Origin: an uncultured Campylobacter sp.
GTDB lineage: Bacteria > Campylobacterota > Campylobacteria > Campylobacterales > Campylobacteraceae
Assembly: GCA_938046705.1 (NCBI GenBank)
Contig: CALIWP010000036.1
Span: 1-11,954, forward strand
Direction of reading: 5' to 3'
DNA: 11,954 nt
Under the pieces are notes generated by a model that saw only the letters and a program-made list of their open reading frames with translations, did not search any database and was not told the DNA's origin. The translations under genes were made by a program, and so were the position numbers. Position 1 is the first letter of the stretch. Each line of letters begins with the position of its first letter. Positions 7,077 to 11,954 of the stretch are shown here, piece by piece.

Positions 7077-8087
7077 ATGGATAGAATAGTCGAAATAGAA
7101 AAAATAAGCTTTGAGAACGATTTTGAGGTGTCGCTACGCCCAACGCGCTTTGAGGATTACATCGGACAGGAAAAGATCAAGCAAAATTTAGGCGTCTTTA
7201 TAAAGGCTGCCAAAAAGCGCGGCGAGTGTCTAGACCACGTGCTTTTCTACGGGCCTCCGGGCCTTGGTAAGACGACTCTGGCGCACATCATCGCAAACGA
7301 AATGGGCGTGAGCATCAAGATGACGGCCGCACCCATGATAGAAAAAAGCGGCGATCTGGCGGCGGTACTGACAAATTTACAAGAGGGCGACGTGCTTTTT
7401 ATCGACGAGATACACCGCCTAAGCCCAGCTATCGAGGAGGTGCTCTACCCTGCGATGGAGGACTTTAGGCTAGATATCATCATAGGCTCAGGGCCGGCCG
7501 CCCAAACTATCAAGATAGACTTGCCAAAATTTACGCTTATTGGCGCAACGACGCGTGCTGGCATGATCTCAGCGCCTTTAAGGGACCGCTTCGGGATGGA
7601 CTTTAGGCTGCAGTTTTACACAAGCAGCGAGCTAAGCCGTATCGTACAGATCGCCTCAGCCAAGCTTGGCAAAGAGTGCGACAAAAACGCCTCGCTTGAG
7701 ATCGCCAAACGCTCACGTGCCACGCCAAGGATCGCTCTTAGACTATTAAAGCGTATCCGCGACTTTGCCGAGGTAAATGACGAGCTAATCATCAGCCACG
7801 AGCGCGCAAAAGAGGGGCTTAACGCGCTTGGTGTAAATTCGCTTGGATTTGACGAGATGGATATTAGGTATTTAGAAATTTTGATGCAAGCAAGGCGCCG
7901 TCCTATGGGTCTTAGTACGATCGCTGCGGCACTTAGTGAGGACGAGGGCACGGTTGAGGACGTCATCGAGCCATATTTGCTTGCAAATGGCTTTATCGAG
8001 CGCACAGCAAAGGGCAGGATCGCTAGTGCGAAGTGCTTTGAGACCTTTAACGTAAAGATTGATATCGAAAAAGGGCTTTTTGAGTAG
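7077..8087 (+). CDS. ruvB: Holliday junction branch-migration DNA helicase RuvB
   Basis: Hexameric AAA+ motor that, with RuvA, drives branch migration of Holliday junctions during recombinational repair. The 336 residues give the full protein: Walker A GPPGLGKT (59-66), Walker B LFIDEIH (107-113), sensor 1 GATTRAG (156-162), PLRDRFG with the arginine-finger region (167-173), the [12 protein letters not shown] sensor-2 stretch (about 216-227) and a C-terminal winged-helix DNA-binding domain with [24 protein letters not shown]. Length and motifs are standard. GC is about 50% or more, in contrast with the genes that follow. The next gene starts 23 nt downstream and may be co-transcribed. Confidence 0.97.
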   Translation: MDRIVEIEKISFENDFEVSLRPTRFEDYIGQEKIKQNLGVFIKAAKKRGECLDHVLFYGPPGLGKTTLAHIIANEMGVSIKMTAAPMIEKSGDLAAVLTNLQEGDVLFIDEIHRLSPAIEEVLYPAMEDFRLDIIIGSGPAAQTIKIDLPKFTLIGATTRAGMISAPLRDRFGMDFRLQFYTSSELSRIVQIASAKLGKECDKNASLEIAKRSRATPRIALRLLKRIRDFAEVNDELIISHERAKEGLNALGVNSLGFDEMDIRYLEILMQARRRPMGLSTIAAALSEDEGTVEDVIEPYLLANGFIERTAKGRIASAKCFETFNVKIDIEKGLFE

Positions 8088-8110
8088 CGAAATTTAAATT
8101 TGGAGCAAAA

Positions 8111-9190
8111 ATGGGCGAGCCACATCTTTGTCCTAAGTGCAAGCAAAGGACGATTTACTTTGATGGGATCTGCTATGATTGCAGGCAAAAAGAGAAGCTG
8201 GAGTTTTATGAAAATTTAAGCAAAGATGAGATCAAACAAAAGCTAAAAAATGTCCTAGCGCATATAGACGAGATAGGTAAATACGGTGAAATTTACAGCG
8301 ATCTTGTCTATATTTTCTACCTACATGGCATTTGCGACGAGCAGATCATAAGAGAAGTGACCAAGCAGGGCGAGTACTATCCATTTGAAATTTACAAAAA
8401 CACCCCAAGTGACGTGAGAGATGAGCTCATAAATAGTCTAAATGGCGCTGAAAATATCGTAAAAATAAATCACATCCTTTGCGCACTTGCATGGCAGGGC
8501 GATGAGGTGGTGAGGGAGCTATTTTTTAAGCTCTATAATGCGCCAAAGCCTTGGAAGGCAAAGCTTCACGTCGATACTGATGCATACGCTCAGGTTGCTG
8601 GCTGGAGCTTTGATGAGAGTGGTAAGAGAAGAAGCCTAGTTTTTGGTAGGTGTTTTACATGTGGGCCAAGCCAAAACGTAGACGCAAGCATTAAATTTAA
8701 AGCACTAAGCGATGAAAAATGTAAATTTTGTAGCGGTGAGATGCTGGAATTTATCATCAAAAAAGAGAGTCTAAAGCGACTTGGACTAGAGCTAAAAAAC
8801 GATGCTGTGCTTAAATTTTGCCCAACATGCGTTGGCCTTGTGCAGTACTTTTGCCAAAATGATGGTAATATCGTGCAAACAGAGGTAGTAGGCGAGGGTG
8901 ATAGCGAAGATTATTTAAGAGATGCTGTGGCAACGCTCGATGGGCAAAATTTCGAGCTAGCCAGCGAGGTTTGCGCTCACTACTCATATATGATAGATAG
9001 TGAAATTTTGCTTGGCGGATATCCGCAGTGGCTGCAAGACACCGAGCATCTAGCCTGCCCAAAATGTGCTAAAACGATGAAATATCTAGCGCAAATTCCT
9101 TTTGGTGCTTTGGCGGATGTCGAGGGCACGATCTATATGCAAATTTGTGATGAGTGCGAGGTCGTCGGAGCAAATTTTCAATGCACATAG
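8111..9190 (+). CDS. uncharacterised zinc-ribbon protein with DUF1963-like C-terminus
   Basis: A 359-residue probable cytoplasmic protein with no signal or membrane segment. Seven CxxC pairs are visible (7/10, 21/24, 180/183, 203/206, 236/239, 315/318, 345/348), enough for about three zinc ribbons. The first two pairs form an N-terminal ribbon (CPKC...CYDC). Residues 31-150 are helical. The C-terminal GGYPQWLQ (301-308), then CPKC...MKYLAQI and a final CDEC, resembles the DUF1963 (YwqG) family as I know it; this is pattern recognition, not a search result. Function unknown; DUF1963 members have been linked to toxin immunity and bacterial housekeeping alike. GGAG precedes the ATG. GC falls to about 37% here. 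Its stop overlaps the next ORF by 10 nt. Confidence 0.7.
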   Translation: MGEPHLCPKCKQRTIYFDGICYDCRQKEKLEFYENLSKDEIKQKLKNVLAHIDEIGKYGEIYSDLVYIFYLHGICDEQIIREVTKQGEYYPFEIYKNTPSDVRDELINSLNGAENIVKINHILCALAWQGDEVVRELFFKLYNAPKPWKAKLHVDTDAYAQVAGWSFDESGKRRSLVFGRCFTCGPSQNVDASIKFKALSDEKCKFCSGEMLEFIIKKESLKRLGLELKNDAVLKFCPTCVGLVQYFCQNDGNIVQTEVVGEGDSEDYLRDAVATLDGQNFELASEVCAHYSYMIDSEILLGGYPQWLQDTEHLACPKCAKTMKYLAQIPFGALADVEGTIYMQICDECEVVGANFQCT

Positions 9191-9369
9191 CTCCAAAAAT
9201 AGGTGATATCTTCGCTGTAAAACTAAAAAGAAATGAGCTTTATTTTGTTGCTCAAATTTTAAATAACGGTGACATGCTAAAATGCCCAAAGCCTAGCCAC
9301 GCTTGCTATCTTTGCAAGCTTGATGGCAAAGAGCTTGAGCAAATTTGTGAAGCAAATGAGCAGCTTTGA
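9181..9369 (+). CDS. small hypothetical protein, possibly Imm26-like fragment
   Basis: 62 residues starting at an ATG that overlaps the preceding stop codon, with GGAG 10 nt upstream; the arrangement implies translational coupling. A longer frame from 9154 is open but would lie inside the previous gene and lacks a ribosome binding site. The N-terminus, PKIGDIFAVKLKRNELYFVAQIL, cut here to its features, has the K-x-GD-x-F pattern and beta-strand rhythm that I associate with the start of immunity protein 26; that family is roughly twice as long. The rest (CPKPSHACYLC) adds two more close cysteines. It could be a truncated remnant or a small independent protein. Function is not established. Confidence 0.5.
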   Translation: MHIAPKIGDIFAVKLKRNELYFVAQILNNGDMLKCPKPSHACYLCKLDGKELEQICEANEQL

Positions 9370-9375
9370 TAAATT

Positions 9376-9384
9376 TGCTATAAT
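9376..9384 (+). promoter_or_regulatory. extended -10 promoter of the amaA-like operon
   Basis: TGCTATAAT is a perfect extended -10 (TGn plus TATAAT at 9379-9384). Transcription would begin near 9391, leaving about 16 nt before the ATG with AAGGGA (9396-9401) as ribosome binding site. It separates the operon from the two genes upstream. Confidence 0.7.
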
Positions 9385-9406
9385 AATCCCATTTTAAGGG
9401 AGCAAG

Positions 9407-10447
9407 ATGAATAACAGACTATTTTTTGGAATTTTTGCATTTTGTGCGTTAGCTTTGGTGGTCTATCTTTTTAAACCATATCTGCTTGATATTTTTATCG
9501 CTGCACTGCTTGCTGTCGCGGTTTCAAATGTCCAAATCGCATTTTTATCGCTCACTAAAAACCGCAAGACGCTTTCATCGGCGCTTACCACGTCGGTGCT
9601 TCTTTGCTTATTTATCGCCCCACTTCTTTATGCGGTAGTTGAGATCGCAAAATACGCGGCTGGCTTTGATATAAACAATGTCACAAAGACTATCGAATTT
9701 ATCAAAAATTATGATTTTAGGATGCCTGAGTCGATAAATTTTTTAGAGCCAAAGATAAAAGAATTTATCGGCGGACTTGATATTAAAATGCTTTTTTCTC
9801 AACTTGCGACAAATCTTGCAAGTCTAGGTAAGTTAAGCCTTAAATTTGGTGTTGATATGATCATTATCTTGGTCTTTTTCTTCTTTTGCAATCTTTATGG
9901 CAATGAACTAATCAGCTATCTAAAATATGCGCTTCCGCTAAAGCAAGATGATACAGAGTCTATTTTAAGCGAAGTTGGTAACGTGATGAGCGTCGTTTTT
10001 TATTCAACCATTGCAAATATGATAATCCAAGGCTTTTTATTTGCTATTATCACAAGCTTTTACGGCTATGACGGCGTGTTAACTGGCATCTTTTTTAGCT
10101 TTGCTTCACTCATCCCAGTCGTTGGTGGTATTTTGGCATGGGGGCCTATTAGCATTTATGAGTTTGCAAATGGCAACACAGCAGCAGCGATAACTATCGC
10201 AATTTATACGATCGTAGTGATCTCATTTGCAGCTGATACGCTTTTAAAACCACTTGTTATTAAATTTATAAACTCGAAGCTGGTTAAAATACCAACAAAA
10301 ATAAATGAACTTCTTATATTTTTTGCGATGCTTGCAGGTATCACGACATTTGGGTTTTGGGGCGTGATCCTTGGACCAGCGATCGTGACATTTTTTATCT
10401 CGACTATCAAGCTTTATACGCTTTTAAGAGAGAGAAATTTTGTATAA
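9407..10447 (+). CDS. amaA: AI-2E family membrane transporter (AmaA-like)
   Basis: Inner-membrane protein of the AI-2E/YdiK/TqsA-type family. Some members export small molecules or exchange ions, but the substrate of this branch is not known. The 346 residues have the family layout: a hydrophobic pair at 3-46, a helix at about 57-80, a soluble stretch about 85-145, a helix at 148-166, then a re-entrant and multi-helix C-terminal half (about 200-335) with GGILAWGPISIYE and the closing GFWGVILGPAIVTFF. In C. jejuni, as I recall, the homologue is called AmaA (acid membrane antigen A) and directly follows ruvB; here two extra genes lie between them. The symbol is by that analogy. HIT gene follows after 14 nt. 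Confidence 0.8.
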   Translation: MNNRLFFGIFAFCALALVVYLFKPYLLDIFIAALLAVAVSNVQIAFLSLTKNRKTLSSALTTSVLLCLFIAPLLYAVVEIAKYAAGFDINNVTKTIEFIKNYDFRMPESINFLEPKIKEFIGGLDIKMLFSQLATNLASLGKLSLKFGVDMIIILVFFFFCNLYGNELISYLKYALPLKQDDTESILSEVGNVMSVVFYSTIANMIIQGFLFAIITSFYGYDGVLTGIFFSFASLIPVVGGILAWGPISIYEFANGNTAAAITIAIYTIVVISFAADTLLKPLVIKFINSKLVKIPTKINELLIFFAMLAGITTFGFWGVILGPAIVTFFISTIKLYTLLRERNFV

Positions 10448-10461
10448 AAATAGGAACAAAT

Positions 10462-10833
10462 ATGATCTATGAAGATAAATTTATAAAAATCGAGCGTGAA
10501 GACAATGAACTTCCATGGATAAAAATTTTTACCATTAAGCCATTTCGTGAGCTAAGCGATTGCGATGAAGCGAGTAGGACAAGGCTATTTGAAGCGATGC
10601 TTATAAGCGAAAAGGCGATGCTTGAGTTTTATAAACCAACTAAGATAAATATCGCTAGTTTTGGTAACTATGTGCCACACGTGCATATTCATGTTATTGC
10701 TAGATTTAGTGATGACGCATTTTTTCCAGATAGTGTTTGGGCTAATCCAAAAAGAAAAAGTGAGCTTGTGTTGCCAGAATTTGATAAATTTGCAAAATTT
10801 TTAGAAGAAAAGTTAAGGGCTAGTTTTGAATAA
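10462..10833 (+). CDS. HIT-family nucleotide hydrolase
   Basis: Small cytoplasmic histidine-triad protein of 123 residues, probably a dimeric nucleoside phosphoramidase or dinucleoside-polyphosphate hydrolase. The triad is HVHIHVIAR with His73, His75 and His77, the central one being the expected nucleophile-adjacent catalytic residue of the family. An upstream conserved patch, NIASFGNYVPH, fits the Ap4A-hydrolase-like branch. The frame is open further upstream to 10357, but that stretch overlaps the previous gene and has no ribosome binding site. ATG 10462 has TAGGAA 7 nt before it. It sits 14 nt after the transporter and overlaps the next gene by 8 nt, so the three form one operon. The exact substrate cannot be told. 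Confidence 0.88.
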   Translation: MIYEDKFIKIEREDNELPWIKIFTIKPFRELSDCDEASRTRLFEAMLISEKAMLEFYKPTKINIASFGNYVPHVHIHVIARFSDDAFFPDSVWANPKRKSELVLPEFDKFAKFLEEKLRASFE

Positions 10834-11713
10834 ATATAAAAAATATTTTAATTTCTATATCGTTTTTATCTTTATCATAGTACTTGGAGGGCTTTTTTAC
10901 TTTCTTTACAGCTCTTATATGGCTGAAAAGATGCAAAATAATATGCGAGTCTTTTTTGATTACCAGGTAAAACAGCTTAATAAAAGCATAGATGATGAGA
11001 AATTTTCATCAATGGCGATCTCTATCTTGCTTGCTCAAAATGAGTCTATACAAATGTGCTTGCTAGGGCAAAGTCGCGATGAATGTATAAAAAATATCGA
11101 AAATTTAACCAAAACCCTTGGCGCAGCATCGATGTATAACAACATTAAGCTTCATATTTATGATAAAGATCTAAAAAGCTATGTAAGGAGTTGGGATCTA
11201 AACAGATATGGCGATATGATCGCTAGTAGTAGGTTTTTAGTGCAAGAGTCAAGGCATCAAAACAAGCCCATGGTTGGCATCGAGGCGTGGTATGCTGGAA
11301 CGCATATAAGGGCTGTCTCAAACGTAATACGTGATGGTAAAATTATTGGCAACATCGAGGTTTTGTTAAATTTTGACTCACTTGGAAATTATTTTAAAAA
11401 GCAAGGAATTGATCTATTTGTTCTTTTGGCAAAAGATAAGATGCCTTCACGTAAAAGCATTCCAAGTGATCAAATTTTAAATGATTATTACATCGAAAAT
11501 TTAAGCAGTGCAAATTTAAATATAGTAGGTTTTTTGCGTGATATTAATTTTAAAGAATATGAATTTTACGTTTATAAAACACACTACTTTTGCGTGGTGC
11601 CACTAATAGACGCTAGCAACACACAAATAGGCTATTATGTGCTTCATGTAAATACCAATGAAAAAGAGCGAAATATTTCACAAAATTATTTTGAGTCAGA
11701 AGAGCTTTTTTAA
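10826..11713 (+). CDS. membrane-anchored Cache-type sensory domain without output domain
   Basis: 295 residues with one N-terminal transmembrane helix (about 10-29) followed by an extracytoplasmic sensor region. The segments IKLHIYDKDLKSYVRSWD (107-124) with NRYGD, GIEAWYAGTHIRAV (151-164) and DGKIIGNIEVLLNFDSL (170-186) are typical of the double-Cache (PDC) domains found in chemoreceptors and sensor kinases. The protein stops soon after GYYVLHVN, where such receptors normally enter a second membrane helix and HAMP region; neither is present, nor any signalling domain. It may be a receptor remnant or a genuine partner protein. Start is TTG, 6 nt after AAGGG (10815-10819), overlapping the HIT stop by 8 nt. 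GC is about 33%, lower than the left half of the window. Confidence 0.75.
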   Translation: MNKYKKYFNFYIVFIFIIVLGGLFYFLYSSYMAEKMQNNMRVFFDYQVKQLNKSIDDEKFSSMAISILLAQNESIQMCLLGQSRDECIKNIENLTKTLGAASMYNNIKLHIYDKDLKSYVRSWDLNRYGDMIASSRFLVQESRHQNKPMVGIEAWYAGTHIRAVSNVIRDGKIIGNIEVLLNFDSLGNYFKKQGIDLFVLLAKDKMPSRKSIPSDQILNDYYIENLSSANLNIVGFLRDINFKEYEFYVYKTHYFCVVPLIDASNTQIGYYVLHVNTNEKERNISQNYFESEELF

Positions 11714-11754
11714 TTTAAGCTATTTAATAAAATTTTTATTTGTATTTTAGATAG

Positions 11755-11772
11755 AAATGGTGGAAGCGAGGG
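11755..11772. repeat. ssrA 3'-end core, copy 2 (candidate attachment site)
   Basis: This 18-bp sequence matches 4001-4018 exactly and in the same orientation, then diverges at once (C against G). It includes the CCA and the 3' acceptor strand of tmRNA but nothing else of ssrA, as expected of an integrase core left by a mobile element. It lies 41 bp after the Cache gene. Everything to its right is very AT-rich. Confidence 0.6.
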
Positions 11773-11795
11773 CTACCATATTTAAAATAAAAATA

Positions 11796-11853
11796 CCTAT
11801 AATATAGGATATTAGAAAGATTTTTTATTTTTAATATCCGTAAAAATATCCGT
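11796..11853. repeat. cluster of short palindromes and repeats next to the ssrA-end copy
   Basis: CCTATAATATAGG (11796-11808) is a palindrome around a central A. It runs into GGATATT (11807-11813), whose complement AATATCC occurs twice as the direct repeat AATATCCGT (11833-11841 and 11845-11853), 12 bp apart, about one helical turn. Such spacing beside a core site is what arm-type binding sites of a tyrosine recombinase, or sites for an accessory protein, would look like. Function is inferred only. Confidence 0.4.
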
Positions 11854-11901
11854 TTATTTTTTATCGTATAACTTTATAAAATTTAGGAAAATATTATCTA
11901 C

Positions 11902-11921
11902 CCTTTTTTAATTAAAAAAGG
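11902..11921 (+). promoter_or_regulatory. 20-bp perfect palindrome covering a ribosome binding site
   Basis: CCTTTTTTAATTAAAAAAGG equals its own reverse complement. Its right edge supplies the AAGGAT ribosome binding site (11918-11923) of the ATG at 11929. A possible -10 (TAAAAT, 11877-11882) lies upstream, so the palindrome would be in the 5' leader. It could be an operator, or a hairpin that hides the ribosome binding site. Confidence 0.45.
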
Positions 11922-11928
11922 ATAATAA

Positions 11929-11954
11929 ATGAACCTATCTCCTGAACTATATCT
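11929..11954 (+). CDS. start of an unidentified gene, cut by the window end
   Basis: ATG with AAGGAT 5 nt upstream and an open frame to the last base, reading MNLSPELY and on. Only eight full codons are visible, too few to identify. It is the first gene to the right of the ssrA-end copy, so it may belong to an integrated element. Confidence 0.5.

Noticed and set aside
7616..8188. 190-codon open frame on the minus strand
   Set aside because: It is antisense to ruvB, rich in Ser and Ile in the way typical of shadow frames, and resembles no family.
9154..9180. Earlier start for the 62-residue ORF
   Set aside because: It would lie inside the upstream gene in another frame without a ribosome binding site; ATG 9181 fits a stop-start overlap.
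10357..10461. Longer HIT protein starting at 10357
   Set aside because: The added 35 residues overlap the transporter gene, have no ribosome binding site and do not resemble HIT proteins; ATG 10462 has a good site.
11701..11740. Terminator after the Cache gene
   Set aside because: Only very AT-rich short palindromes (AGCTT/AAGCT and AATAAAA/TTTTATT) are present; their stems are too weak to claim.
11755..11772. A second tmRNA or a tRNA gene
   Set aside because: Similarity stops after 18 bp; no T loop, D arm or 5' acceptor strand follows.
1..11954. CRISPR array, insertion sequence or rRNA/tRNA genes
   Set aside because: No regularly spaced repeats, transposase frames or cloverleaf sequences were seen, apart from the tRNA-like ends of tmRNA.

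Overview
The window looks like the chromosome of a Campylobacter from the C. concisus/showae/rectus/curvus group. Three things point there: a fumarate reductase operon in the epsilonproteobacterial order C-A-B, a one-piece tmRNA whose tag (ANNVNYAPAYAKAA) is close to the tag remembered for C. jejuni, and intergenic DNA full of the hexamer AAATTT. The species call is inference; no database search was possible.

Layout. 1-3621: frdCAB, the menaquinol:fumarate reductase, with an 11-bp inverted repeat upstream and a clear rho-independent terminator at the end. 3622-4000: gene-free spacer. 4004-4361 (minus): ssrA (tmRNA), with a textbook promoter whose -35 box overlaps the stop codon of a stand-alone HPt phosphotransfer protein (4428-4835, minus). 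A short divergent promoter region separates HPt from panB (4920-5723, pantothenate synthesis). 5906-6793: a secreted Sel1-repeat protein with seven C-x7-C pairs. 7077-8087: ruvB. 8111-9369: a protein rich in CxxC pairs with a DUF1963-like end, plus a 62-residue ORF. 9407-11713: a compact operon of an AI-2E-family membrane protein (AmaA-like), a HIT-family nucleotide hydrolase and a membrane-anchored Cache-type sensor domain with no output domain. 11755-11954: AT-rich DNA that begins with an 18-bp copy of the ssrA 3' end, continues with short repeats and palindromes, and ends in the first codons of an unidentified gene.

The genes are mostly unlinked housekeeping functions: anaerobic respiration, ribosome rescue, vitamin synthesis, recombination. 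The most interesting points are signs of mobility and mosaicism. These are the second copy of the ssrA 3' end with candidate integrase-site repeats beside it, an abrupt change in base composition inside frdB and another just after ruvB, and a FrdC that seems to lack the glutamate of the Wolinella E-pathway. No complete new system can be demonstrated here; the likeliest place for an accessory element is to the right of 11755, beyond the window.
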